64,000 bases of DNA from Peltaster fructicola. Lineage: Eukaryota > Ascomycota > Dothideomycetes. The stretch spans positions 2,706,635 through 2,770,634 of the forward strand of contig CP051143.1 of the NCBI GenBank assembly GCA_001592805.2, in the 5' to 3' direction. The position numbers were made by a program, and so were the translations under genes. This document shows, piece by piece, positions 1 through 10,238 of this stretch; the stretch's first letter is position 1, and every line of letters begins with the position of its first letter. The notes under the pieces were generated by a model, which was not told the DNA's origin, made no database searches, and saw only the letters and a list, made by a program, of their open reading frames with translations.

Positions 1-135
1 GCAGGCATGTGAGGACGGCATAACGATGCAGGAAGTGAACAAGCACGTGTGAAAAGCTTGGCCTGACCCGCGTACTTGCCAAAAACAGGTGAAAATCAAC
101 CTCACTTTCACATGCTGCCATGGCGACAGACCGTC

Positions 136-143
136 TATATAAT
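136..143 (+). promoter_or_regulatory. TATA box of the SRA-YDG gene
   Basis: TATATAAT lies about 110 bp upstream of the ATG at 254. It is followed by a pyrimidine- and CA-rich leader with no other ATG, typical of a fungal core promoter and 5' UTR. Bases 1-135 show no gene. Confidence 0.55.
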
Positions 144-253
144 CTGCGTTCCTTTCCACTTTCCATTCATCCTCTACATCCACATCTTCTTCAACATTCA
201 CAACTCTTCTAAGACTCTCCAACTTCAACCACAAATACCATAACAAAGCGCAG

Positions 254-1402
254 ATGGCTTCAATCGATGCCATTAATGCCAACATTGAGTACCTGGCTGC
301 CTTCGAGAGACAGCGCGATCACATCAGAGCAGAGGCACATCAATGCCTTCGACCGCTATGTGTTCAACTACTCAGGCATAGAAGATGCGATCCCGAGCGA
401 CTCGCACGACTTGACAAGTTTCTTGACTGGCTAGCCGAAGAGGCTACAATCTCGCCAACACTAGCACGAGAGACTCGACTCGGCGACCTGCTTCGACTCA
501 TATACGAGCCAGGACAGCGCTGGCGTTTTCCAGAAGAGCAGCAACGTCGTGCTCAAGAGCTACATCAACGATGGAGCGCAAGCCAATGGGGACAGGCTGA
601 GGAAGATGCGCGCAGATCACAGGTTGTCGCCGCAGTAGCTACTAGGGATCAAGCAGCTCCAAGAGTGGTCTACAGCTTCGATGACCCTGAGGAGGAAGAT
701 ACTTCGAGGCGAAGTAACAGGACAACGACGACTTCAGCTCCAGCTCCGGTCCGCATCCCTGATCAAAGCCATCCTATATTCGGGCGTGAAGGCATCATGT
801 GGGGACTTGCATTCGCCGGAAGTTCTCAAACGATACAGATCAACCCTGAGTGTCTGAGGAAGGACTTTAGAGTGTTTGGTCATAATGGCTTGACAATTGG
901 GCGCTGGTGGCCACGACAGCTCGCTGCGCTTGTCCATGGTGCTCACGGTAGCAGCCAAGGCGGGATTGCAGGAACTCAGAATACAGGAGCGTATTCGATT
1001 GTCGTATCTGGTACCTACGATGGGCTCGATCGCGACGAGGGCAATACTCTCTATTACAGTGGCTCCAACAGCCACAACAATAGGGATCAAAACAGTCCTC
1101 CACCATCCACCACACGCACATTGGCCTTGAAAGCATCGATCGGTAGCCAGCAGCCGGTTCGCGTACTCCGATCAGCATCAGGCGAGAGCAGGTACTGTCC
1201 AATGGTCGGTTTACGATATGACGGCCTATATCGTGTGGTGAGCTGCAACAACAAGAAGAATGCGTATGGCGGTATATACGAACAGTTCAAGCTTGAGCGT
1301 CTTGAAGGACAAGAGCCACTGAGCTCAATAACCACGCCGACCGACCTACAGGTCCGCGACTTTGGAAGGATCAACCTGGGATATAGATCGAGGAATGCTT
1401 GA
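254..1402 (+). CDS. SRA-YDG domain protein
   Basis: A 382-residue intronless protein. Residues about 205-352 match the SAD/SRA-YDG fold: an HGAHGSSQGGIAG stretch, then GAYSIVVSGTYDGLDRDEGN with the YDG signature at 255-257, then a TRTLAL segment, PVRVLRS, and a second RYDGLYRV motif near 321-328. In animals and plants this fold (UHRF1, SUVH) flips out and reads 5-methylcytosine or hemimethylated CpG. No RING, SET or PHD domain accompanies it here, so it may be a stand-alone reader. Residues 1-165 are charged and partly helical, with an acidic patch (DDPEEED) and a Ser/Thr linker. The first ATG after the TATA box and leader is used. Function in fungi is inferred from the fold only; nuclear location is likely. 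Confidence 0.85.
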   Translation: MASIDAINANIEYLAAFERQRDHIRAEAHQCLRPLCVQLLRHRRCDPERLARLDKFLDWLAEEATISPTLARETRLGDLLRLIYEPGQRWRFPEEQQRRAQELHQRWSASQWGQAEEDARRSQVVAAVATRDQAAPRVVYSFDDPEEEDTSRRSNRTTTTSAPAPVRIPDQSHPIFGREGIMWGLAFAGSSQTIQINPECLRKDFRVFGHNGLTIGRWWPRQLAALVHGAHGSSQGGIAGTQNTGAYSIVVSGTYDGLDRDEGNTLYYSGSNSHNNRDQNSPPPSTTRTLALKASIGSQQPVRVLRSASGESRYCPMVGLRYDGLYRVVSCNNKKNAYGGIYEQFKLERLEGQEPLSSITTPTDLQVRDFGRINLGYRSRNA

Positions 1403-1908
1403 GACGCTGCTCGTCTATTTCCTTGAGTTGTGAAAGGGCTGCAAGGGTCCGTACTGAGATAGAACTACTGTGATCCAGTATACACTTCTGCATGCATGGA
1501 ACGATCCGGATACCATACAGCGACTACAAGGGTGTGAACGACATGAACGGGATTAGAATAATACTAGCATATATGAGTATGCTGCATCCATTCTGCACAT
1601 TTACCACTTCTATGTGACTCGATAGGTCTCTGACTTCACTCTTGGGCATACCAAGATCATGCCCAGCGACTAGCTCCAAGACCTCTTCGTAAGACACTAT
1701 AGCTGAATGCACCCGAGGCACTTGCAACTGGCGACGAGACACCGTTCTTGCTGAATGATGATGCACCAAAGTCGAAACCTCTCGTTACGCTCCCACTCAA
1801 TGAGGGAAGTCCTCTCATGGCACGAGGTTCTCTGGGCGGCTTTGAAGGTTTTGCAACCACGCGATCGTGCATATGGACATTGCCCTGTGGACGTCGTCGC
1901 ATACTCTC
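1403..1908. other. Intergenic, convergent
   Basis: Intergenic DNA between the 3' ends of the SRA-YDG gene and GLE1. No coding sequence, RNA gene or repeat is recognisable. It presumably holds both polyadenylation regions. Confidence 0.6.
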
Positions 1909-3678
1909 CTAAAGGTACAGATCGACAGTCTTCTCAAGGACCTTGCTCATGCCATCGAGTGCCAGGACATTGGCGTCCATCTTGTTTGTGGCTTGCTGTG
2001 GCCAATCCTTGAAGACGACTCGCATCACTGATAAGGCAGCACTGCCGAAGAATTGGACGAATCGTGTGATAGAATGCTCAATAGCATTCCGTATGACAAC
2101 ATAGTGTGTCGGCGTCCTATCCATAGGTGGTGTAGAAATGATCCTAGCCAGCGATGTCCAGTACATTCGGCTTGGTGCAGGATTGCGATTCTTGCTTCGT
2201 GAGAAGTCTCGCAGGGTGATAGCTGCGAAACCAGCAGCAAGACCAGCCTGGAAGCTAAGATGCTCGTCTGTTGGGACGAATGTACCTTTTGTAGGATCGG
2301 TGAAGTCCTTTTCATAACGCCATCCAAGCCGTTGCTTTCCGAGTGCACTCTTCTCGTTGCCGTTGATGCCGAATAAGACTGGACAAACCTTGTGGTACTT
2401 CGCCCACAGTACGTCAATGAGACTGTGATCGTTGAAGTGATATGCTGAGTTCGAGAAGATTTGAGCCACGAGCACGCCATATGGCTCTGCTGCTTTGGCA
2501 TCTCGACTGACCTGGTCAGTGAAGCGGAGAATGGTGTATTTGGCGAAGTAGTTCAGCAAGAAGAGGAGCATGGCTGGGTATTGGCCTTCGGAGGTGGATT
2601 CAACGATGAAGGGCGTCGGTGACAGCGATATTTGCTGCATCTGGGCGGCTTCTCTGAGTACGGCATTGATGTCTGCTGTTGGTTTGACGTTTTTCGTCTT
2701 GTCGACAGCGTTTACTATACTGAGTGACTTCTGGATGACTCGTCTCATGTCGCCAAGTTTGTTCTTGAGACCCTGTTTGCCTGCTTCTTCGAGGACCCAT
2801 TTGCGCATCTCCTTCAATCGTTTGTGAAGCTGCATGTACCGATTGTGTTCAGCCTCACGCTGCTCTGGTGAAGAAGAGATTCCTTGGACCGTGAGGGCAG
2901 ACAACGAACCGCTGTTGACCGTTGATACTAGAGGTGTCTGTGCTGCGTTGTCTTTGGCTCGCTCAACTGCATCGTTAGGTGCCTTGGTTGCGTCTTCCCG
3001 AGCCTGCTGATCGGCTTCTCGTCCATCGCGCTTCTGCTGCTCTCTCGCCTGCCGGTTGTCTTGCTCTTGCTGCTCCCTCGCAGCTTGCTCTCGCTTCTTT
3101 GCCGCATCGGCCTGAAGCTCTCGTCGTTGAATCTCCTGTTTGCGAGCTTCATCTTGTTGTCTGGCCCGCTCCTCTTGACGCTGTCGCATCAGCGTTGCCG
3201 CATCTTGTTGTCTGGCCTCCTCTTCTTGACGCTGTTGTATCAACCTCGCCTCAGCCACACGCTTCACCCGCTCTGCCTCCTTCTTCTTCCGATCAAGCTC
3301 ATCTTGCTCAGCGTTCTTGCGGACCTCTTCAAGCTTGATCCGCTCCTCATCCTCTCGTCGTCTACGTTCGCGTTCGATCTCCAGCTCAACTCGAAGGCGC
3401 GCTCGCTCAGCGTTCTCACGTACAGCCTCATGCTCTAAAAGACTCTTGCTTAGAGCTTCTCGATGTAGACGTTCTTGTTCGCCTATGTGTGCATCGAGTG
3501 ATCGTGTAAAGGCTTGTGATTGAGACAAATATACTCGCCGCAAGTCTTCCGTTAGCTGTTGTACAGGACTCGCAGTCTCTTGTCGAGAGACTGGTCGATG
3601 CATGCCATTGCGCTGTCGAGGTGATTGTTGTCGATTTGAAGAACTGCTCGGCGAAGAATGACGGAAAGGTGAAGACAT
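1909..3678 (-). CDS. GLE1: mRNA export factor GLE1
   Basis: A 589-residue protein without introns. Residues 1-40 are Ser/Pro-rich. Residues about 80-240 form a long charged coiled coil of Glu/Arg/Gln-rich heptads. The C-terminal half (about 330-575) matches the GLE1 HEAT-like domain: a YGVLVAQIF segment, then KYHKVCPVLFGINGNEK, GWRYEKD, a mobile FVPTDEHLSFQAG loop, a YWTSLARII helix and a closing RVVFKDW. GLE1 sits on the cytoplasmic face of the nuclear pore and, with inositol hexakisphosphate, activates the DEAD-box helicase Dbp5 during mRNA export. The ATG at 3678 is chosen; the ten upstream in-frame codons begin with GTG, not ATG. The length is normal for fungal GLE1. Confidence 0.88.
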   Translation of the reverse strand: MSSPFRHSSPSSSSNRQQSPRQRNGMHRPVSRQETASPVQQLTEDLRRVYLSQSQAFTRSLDAHIGEQERLHREALSKSLLEHEAVRENAERARLRVELEIERERRRREDEERIKLEEVRKNAEQDELDRKKKEAERVKRVAEARLIQQRQEEEARQQDAATLMRQRQEERARQQDEARKQEIQRRELQADAAKKREQAAREQQEQDNRQAREQQKRDGREADQQAREDATKAPNDAVERAKDNAAQTPLVSTVNSGSLSALTVQGISSSPEQREAEHNRYMQLHKRLKEMRKWVLEEAGKQGLKNKLGDMRRVIQKSLSIVNAVDKTKNVKPTADINAVLREAAQMQQISLSPTPFIVESTSEGQYPAMLLFLLNYFAKYTILRFTDQVSRDAKAAEPYGVLVAQIFSNSAYHFNDHSLIDVLWAKYHKVCPVLFGINGNEKSALGKQRLGWRYEKDFTDPTKGTFVPTDEHLSFQAGLAAGFAAITLRDFSRSKNRNPAPSRMYWTSLARIISTPPMDRTPTHYVVIRNAIEHSITRFVQFFGSAALSVMRVVFKDWPQQATNKMDANVLALDGMSKVLEKTVDLYL

Positions 3679-4079
3679 CCTGTTGTCAGAAGCAGCACTG
3701 ACGCACACGTGAAGTTGGAGACAGAAGCAGCTGATTGTCCATGGTCCTCCGTACGCAAGTGAACGAGAGGCTGATCAGATCAAAGACTATGAGGTCTGAA
3801 GCATGTAGTCGCGTACTAGAAAAGCTAGCGCGCTTGGATGAACGCGTCGTGGCCAGACATCTGCCGCGTATCTTTAACTCAATCTTGGCTGGTCTGTGCC
3901 TGTCCTCATTTCGATCGTGAGGTCATCCTGATCATACTCGGTACCTCTTCTCCAAGAATACTCCCCATCATGCGGTCATCACTTGACCGCCTTGAGGCGA
4001 CTAGCTATGCCTCGCTCGCGCTGGTCTCGTGCGCTGGGCGATTACCGAAAACCTATCGAGCAAGGGCCATCGACACTAC
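3679..4079. promoter_or_regulatory. Divergent intergenic region GLE1 / GFA gene
   Basis: About 400 bp between two divergently transcribed genes, so it should contain both promoters. No clear TATA box or other motif is recognised. Confidence 0.4.
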
Positions 4080-4886
4080 ATGGCATTGGTTTATGGATCG
4101 GGACTCAATCTTTTGAGCAGACATCTTCGAACCATCACATATTCACCAAGGCTATTGAGCACTATGACTAAGAACAGTAACGGCGTAGAGGACTGGAAGA
4201 AGCGTCCTCCCTACCTTATTCACGATGACAACTCCAAGTTCAAGGCCATCTACGAGGCTAGCTGCCATTGCAATCGTGTGAAATACCAGCTGAGCCGTGA
4301 GGAGCCATTGGGAAGCAAGCTTTGTCACTGCACTACCTGTCAGACTCAGCATGGTGAGTAATGACAGAGCATATTCTCGGCATGTACTGACATTTGACAG
4401 CGGCACCATTCCAATGGGCAGCGATATTCCACAAGGACGACATCAACTTTTCACATGGTCATCATGATCTCGAGTGGTATGATCCGTCGTCAAAGTCGAT
4501 CGAGCACAAGTTGCCCTGCAAGGTTCGCTGCAGCTTCTGCCATTCCCCAATCATGGATGAAGGCAGGAATATGATCTTGCTATTCCCAAGCTTGATTCAC
4601 TTCAAGTCCAAGGAAGAGAAGCTGAAGTTCAAGCCAAGGTGTGTAGGACGAGGAATCGATGGCTCGTACTTACAATCGTAGACTACACATGTTCTACGGC
4701 GAACGAGTGATGGACATTCCAGATGGATTGCCCAAATGGTCTGGCATCAACGACGACAGCGATCTGATCGAGGATAGCCCACCTGAGCTGATCAAAGAGC
4801 GTGAGAGAGCTCGTGAGAGGGAGATCGGCAAGCGACAGAAGAAGGAGAAAGATGGGAAGGAGGATAAGCAGGGAGACAAGGATTAA
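4080..4886 (+). CDS. GFA/CENP-V family zinc enzyme, possibly mitochondrial
   Basis: Three exons, 4080-4353, 4401-4638 and 4682-4886; introns of 47 and 43 bp begin GTGAGT and GTGTGT. The 238-residue product has the zinc-binding pattern of the glutathione-dependent formaldehyde-activating (GFA/CENP-V) family: CHCNRVKYQ, CHCTTCQTQH, then the second-exon pair CSFCHSP, and the conserved ending FYGERVMDIPDGLPKW. Such proteins bind Zn and often act on glutathione adducts, but substrates are mostly unknown. The first ATG (4080) adds 28 residues rich in Arg, Ser, Leu and Thr with no acidic residue, ending SPRLLSTM, which looks like a mitochondrial presequence. The ATG at 4164 would give a 210-residue cytosolic form. 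The C-terminus is a Lys/Glu-rich tail after residue about 205. Confidence 0.82.
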
Positions 4887-4949
4887 TACGACGCTGCAAA
4901 TGGCGAAGTCATGGAGGATGAGTCTTTCGATATGCTACGAAAGCTCTCT

Positions 4950-5486
4950 TCACAGATTATGTGCTCGAAAGTACTCCCTAAGTAAGACATCTCCAAGAGC
5001 ACCTCCCAGGATGACGTCCATCAAGCTAGGACTTGGACCTTTGCGTAGTATCGTCCTCGTCAACAGGATGCCTAGTCCAGCGATCATTCCAGCATCTATA
5101 TGCTGTCTAGCTTCTTCGTCATCTCGTCGTGACTCTCGGTCGCTCGCCCATCTCGGGATGTACTGACGATACTCAATGCCAGCAACCTGCAGGCCAAGGA
5201 CCGCACCTGCCATGACCAACGAAGCACGATGTGTTGCCAGGACGGTCCTTCTATTGCCGAAGACTGACGCTGTTGTTGTGAAGCCAAAGTCGTTGATCTG
5301 TCTCATGTAGGCAAATGCTCCTGCACCAGCAACGAAGGGTGCAATGTCGACGACAGCTGCTTCAATATCGATTCTCTTCCATACAGGCGATCTAGGGACC
5401 TCGCGAGGAATCGGGTGCCATAGATTATCGCCTGGAGATTTGTGCTTCCAGTACATCAGATGCTCCAACAGAGAGTGAGGTGCCAT
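4950..5486 (-). CDS. Hypothetical small membrane protein
   Basis: A 178-residue intronless protein that I do not recognise. It has hydrophobic, Gly/Ala-rich segments at about 42-60, 87-103, 131-146 and 155-168, the first and third preceded by charged residues. The N-terminal 35 residues are polar, with a KSPGDNLWHPIPREVPRSPVWK stretch in which two prolines bracket basic residues. This could be a small organellar or ER membrane protein of the conserved fungal 'hypothetical' class. The start is ATG at 5486. It ends 64 bp from the convergent GFA gene, and its 5' side faces the chromodomain gene. Confidence 0.6.
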   Translation of the reverse strand: MAPHSLLEHLMYWKHKSPGDNLWHPIPREVPRSPVWKRIDIEAAVVDIAPFVAGAGAFAYMRQINDFGFTTTASVFGNRRTVLATHRASLVMAGAVLGLQVAGIEYRQYIPRWASDRESRRDDEEARQHIDAGMIAGLGILLTRTILRKGPSPSLMDVILGGALGDVLLREYFRAHNL

Positions 5487-5833
5487 GACGTCTACGACGA
5501 AGAGTCTATGGATAGTCGTTGGAGTTTGCTGAGGCGGTGATCAGTCTCATCATGAGTATATGTGTCCTCCTAGATGCATCGTGAACAGCAAGAACAAACA
5601 CAAACGATTGCTGAAGGCAACATGTCGTTGTTGTTGTTGTTGTTGCTGGGATATGCGCGCAAAGGCGGCTATCGTGCCAAGACAAAGCTAACTGCTGCTA
5701 AGACAGGCCATTCACGAACTTCTGACACCTCCGAGTATACATTAGATTGTCCATTCCTGGATGCGTTGTATTTGGAGCGGCTATCCTCAACCATACACCA
5801 CTACTACACCACATGGCGATCACCACTCCGTAA
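5487..5833. promoter_or_regulatory. Divergent promoter region with GTT microsatellite
   Basis: This 347-bp gap separates the membrane-protein gene (minus) from the chromodomain gene (plus). It holds a (GTT)n run at about 5626-5646 and no convincing gene. Confidence 0.4.
5626..5646. repeat. (GTT)n microsatellite
   Basis: Six to seven perfect GTT units are visible. It lies in the likely 5' region of the chromodomain gene. Confidence 0.8.
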
Positions 5834-8800
5834 ATGGCGTCGCGCGTGTCAAAGAAGAAGCGAAAACAATCAACCACAAAGCCAGGGGTTGCAGGTAAGA
5901 CTGCCACTCGTCGTCGATGCCAGCGCTAATTTTGTCATGAAGAGCCACAGGACGAATACGATATTAAAGCTATTGTCGCAGAAACTGACGAGCAATACGA
6001 AGTTGAGTGGGAAAATACCTGGCTTCCGAAGGACTGGGTGTCAGAGTCTGCTATCATCCATTGGAAGCAACAGAAAGCGCAATCCATAGGTGCGTCAAGT
6101 TGAATGCCCGCATGTCTGTAAGCTGACGACGGCGACAGTATCTGAGGCGTCTTCTCCATTGTCTCCAGCGCTGGACCTTGTCGACGACTACTTCGACCCG
6201 ATCGCATCCGCTCCGAGGACTGCAGGTCGTGAGATTCGAGAGAGTCCTCCAGCCAACGCTAAGCTTGATGATCAGCCTCTCAACAACGAAGGAGACTCTC
6301 AGTGGCAGCTTCTCACCCTTCAAGACGGATCACAGATCAGGGTCCTTCGTTCCAGCTACGTCCGCATCAAGCCCCAAGCCATATTCTCCGCGAATTCACA
6401 GCCTGGTGCACATACAGTGAACGGCTCGCACGACGCAGAAAGCTCCAGGGAAGTGTCCGACAGCAAGCGCACGCTCTTCCAGGCCAGAGCTCAGAATCGG
6501 GTTGTCTCGTCGACGACCGAGGAGTCACCATCCAACTTGGTGCAAGAAGCTCAGCTAATATTATCCCAGACTGAAGCCTCGCAGTCCCACAACCAGCATA
6601 GCAGCTCGAAGGATAGCTCTGGTGCGCTATCGCAGAGCATTCGACAGCTCCCCGACATTACACCTGGTCTCACGCAAGTACTGCAACCTACAGGCGTTCA
6701 GCACGACGTACCACACGAACTGTCACAGAACTTCGTGCAAGAATCATCCTTGCCAACTCCTCCACCGCATACTGTGGATATCACAACGCAAGATCGTCTT
6801 GGCACTTTCCCTCGATCACCCTTGACACCACTCGATCATAGCGGCACTCGATTTGGTGTGAGCGACACAATGGCGAATCGCCCAACGATCGACAGTGCAC
6901 TCCAGCCTAGCTCACCTTCGCCGCTCAAAGAAGACTCATCCTCGACCACACCTGGTGACATGGCTACATCACTACAGGCAGTAATGCACAATGCGGCCCA
7001 GATGGGCTCGATCTTGTCCAACACAATGGAGTCAGCGAAGAATCTCACACAGTTACCAAGCGTCAACGATGGAGTGCATCTTCTCGGACTACACATGATT
7101 CCGTCACAGCGAGACCAGTATATGGCAGTGCCTGAGCCCGACTCACAGCATATCGCAAACAACATTATCAGCATCAGCTCACAAGAGCTCGATGACGACC
7201 TGGTCGAAGAGGGTGAGGACCTCCTCCGGCGCTTACGATCCATAGTGACACACCCTGATTTGGACACCCCTGAGGCTATGACACAGTACGATGTCGACGA
7301 TGCTCAAATGGCAGACTGGGACAGCAGATGCAGTTCGAAATTCAGATTCCTTCGAGAGATGTTCCAGCATGCTCACGGACGTGGTCTACACATCGTCGTT
7401 GCTGTCGATGGTGGTCAAGAGTTTCGTCTACTCAGTCGCTTTTTGAAAGGTCTTGAGATCCCTTCAGCTTCAGCACTTCCTGCAGACGACAAAACCACAA
7501 CAGCGGCGACCATCATGGATGAGGAGCGCCTGGAGTCTAGCATTGCTCCGGCTGACGTTGTCATTGGTCTCAATCCGAGCTGGAATGGCGACGGTCCGCT
7601 GGTTCTTGGTCGCAATGGTACACTGGCACCATGCGTTCAGCTTGTTGCTCCCCATACTGTCGAACATGTCGAGCTTTCACTGCCTAGAGGGCTATCAAAG
7701 CAGTCTCGGCTGAAGTTGATGTGGAACCAGGTCGAGCAGTTGAAGAAACAAGTCCAGCGTTCGGGACATGTACACACAACACATGAGCTTGCGCAAGGTC
7801 TTGTGAGCTTCTTAACTGACGACGTTGCTGGGCCGTGGCCATTGCAGGAGCTGCGCAAGCTGCGTGTGCAGATGGACAATAGTACTGTCCGATGGGAGCA
7901 CTCTCAGAGTCGAAAGAGACCCCTCGAAGATGCAGATGACAGACAAGCCGCCGCTAAGAGACAGCAGCTCGATGGAGCAGCGACATTGACTGTTCAGTCG
8001 ACTGAGGGAGGATTTCAGGCCAAGCTGGACGAAGTCGAAGCCCAGCGGAATGAGTTGGAGAAGGAGCTACTCTACGCCCGTACACGACTCAGTGAGCTTG
8101 AGAGGACTATGGAAGGTCTTTTCGACTCCGCGGAAACGTCTCGAGAGGAGCTTACCGAGCTGCAGCGTGAACGAAACGAAGCACTGAATACATTAGCACG
8201 ATTAAAAGCGAAAGTTGAAGCCAAACAGAATGATGCTACTTCACTCCGCCAGGAACGTGTAACGCTGCGAGATCAGCTTAAACAAGCGAACAACCGCCTG
8301 ATCAGTCATGCCATCCCTGAGCGTGCAGAGCTCGAGAAGTCAAGGCAAGCTGAGGAAGAAGCTCGCATAGAGGCCGCCAAGGCCAAGGCTCGAGTGCAAG
8401 GCATGGAGAAGGATCTTGATTATGCTCGATCACAATATCGCTCTGCTAGCGATTCAGCATACAGTCTATCCATGGAGAATAGGACCTTGGCCGAGAGGTT
8501 AGACGTCGCTGAGAAGGCTGCCGCACTTGAATTGGCAAAGGCCAGGCAGATCAGTCTGGATAACCTAGCAGGTCTGGCATTGAACGAGAACAAGAAATTG
8601 AAGGTCGTACTGGCAAACAGAGAGGCCGAACTGAGAAGTCGTGAGGAGGAGCTTGCTCGACTCAAGGATCTCTCGCGTGGACGAATGACTACAAGAGGTA
8701 GTAGTGTGCCTCGGAGCCCACGCATGGGTAGTCCAATGAAGCAGATGCTCTCTGATGGGTATGCTAGTAGACATGGTAGCCCAGCAGGTGGTGAGTTTCG

Positions 8801-8837
8801 AGAGCGTGGACGATTGCATCCTCTGAGGAATGGATGA
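5834..8837 (+). CDS. Chromodomain protein with HDA2/3-like and coiled-coil regions
   Basis: Three exons, 5834-5894, 5943-6089 and 6139-8837; introns are 48 and 49 bp. The 968-residue product begins MASRVSKKKRKQ, a basic patch that may be a nuclear signal. Exon 2 encodes a compact chromodomain: EYDIKAIVAE, then YEVEWENTWLPKDW and a closing helix AIIHWKQQ. Exon 3 has a long Ser/Gln-rich disordered region (to about residue 430). Next comes a globular part containing RFLREMFQHAHGRGLHIVVAVDG, ADVVIGLNPSWNG and VEHVELSLPRG, which resembles the DNA-binding helicase-like core of HDA1-complex subunits 2/3. The C-terminal 300 residues are coiled coil. In Neurospora a chromodomain protein (CDP-2) works with HP1 and HDA-1 in heterochromatin silencing; a similar role is inferred here. 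The family assignment of the middle part rests on pattern recall. Confidence 0.72.
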
Positions 8838-8856
8838 GCAATGTGTAATATAAGAC

Positions 8857-9883
8857 CTATGTAATTCTTGCAGACAAGTGCTCTCCAAGATCACTCTCAA
8901 TCTGCTTGTACAGTCGTGCGTATACCTCCCCGACTGGTAGCTCATAATTGACTATAGTTTCGTGAGTATCGACACCGAGAACGAGTAGAGCGAAGATCAT
9001 GTCTCGGCGATCTGTTGCTTTTCGATAGCGCATGTTATGGAGGATGTCCAGCGTAGTGATCTTCGGTTGGTAGCCATTAGACCTCACGTATGCGAGCTCG
9101 ATCATATCGACCAAGGGCGCCATATCCACTTCCGCCAGTCCAGCTTGTTCCCACTCAGGTGATATCACAGCAAATTTTAGTCGACAGTAGAAGCGATGTG
9201 TATCGCTTGACAGCCATTCGAAGCTGCGAGAGCCCACGATCATGCGCAGCTTGGTAGACATGACGAGCTCTTGCACCACCCATATTCTGTAGAACCAACC
9301 TCGATGAACAATGTCTTCTAGTCCAGCACGAAGCAACTCTGGTGAAAGGGATAGCCAAGGAGGTGTATGCATTGGTTCATTGCCAGCAAGAAAGCTGAGG
9401 ATGTCGATGCCGATCTGAGTGTTTCTCATTCTCAACACCAAGCCAAATGTTGACGCTGGACGCCATGCGAAACACTTCAGTCATCATAGACACCTGCTGC
9501 GACCTTTCCTTTGCATTACGCTGATCAATACAGATAGCGTCGACCCAAAGATATCGTATCGACGTCTCATGGCGTAGATGTCGTAGTGCTGACATCAGGT
9601 TAGGCCTGATGGGTAGCTCTATGTCGTCGTCCAGCTTGATCACTCCAGTCTCCAAGGGACCTCCCCAGAGGTACGAGAGCGTCTCATATGGTTCATTTGC
9701 ATGGTCAGCCCTGGAGTAAAGTGGCCGTACCTTCAATGAACCCCTGAGCGCATCACTGAATGTTCCAGGCTGAAGTGCGAGGACTCTAATGTGTTCGTCT
9801 TCGAGATGAGTGTAGAAACCCTGAGGATCAGTACTAGCACGTATTACAAGCACGATAGCTCACCTCTCTAATGGATACTTCAT
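8857..9883 (-). pseudogene. HET-domain gene, frameshifted and C-terminally truncated
   Basis: The heterokaryon-incompatibility (HET) domain is clear: IRVLALQPG, YETLSYLWGG, RYLWVDAICIDQRNAKERSQQV and VNIWLGVENE. It continues in the next frame with WFYRIWVVQELVMS and RRDMIFALLVLGVD. The change of frame lies near 9430, at GAGAAACAC. Removing one A restores one reading frame, so this is a +1 lesion. A 43-bp intron (9821-9863, donor GTGAGC) probably precedes the main exon, but the nearest ATG (9883) would enter it out of phase, so no clean start exists. The joined product of about 350 residues stops only 20 bp from the neighbouring gene and lacks the usual HET C-terminal half. It is either a decayed copy or suffers a sequencing error at the A run. 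Confidence 0.75.
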
Positions 9884-10238
9884 GCTGAGGCGAGACACTG
9901 TCTCTTGACACACGGAACCAGAAACCGACAGTGATTTTGATCCCAATGGTTTGCAGAAAGGCAAACCTTGGCGGGCTCACAGTCCATGAACATTGCCATA
10001 GTCGAGTCCAGTATCTCATGAGCACGCTCATGCTGGCATTTTGGCGCAAGAAGGCACACTGAGGTAACAGCAAGCTCAAGCTCCAGCTCTTGGTGCATGC
10101 GAAGGTGGCTGCACGTGAGGCTGAGCTACCCTGCATGGTGGCGTTAGCTGGAAGACTCCGTTAGTGGCATGCAGTCGTACTCTGAGGTACAGAGCGCACC
10201 GGAGCGTAGGTATGGATGTTGCATCCTCGGACACAATA
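9884..10238. other. Intergenic
   Basis: Short open frames on the minus strand (for example 9880-10098 from an ATG, 72 codons) resemble nothing known. I see no supported gene here. Confidence 0.4.

Noticed and set aside
2979-3438. Long Leu/Ser-rich frames opposite the GLE1 coiled coil
   Set aside because: They are shadows of the repetitive Glu/Arg/Gln codons on the other strand.
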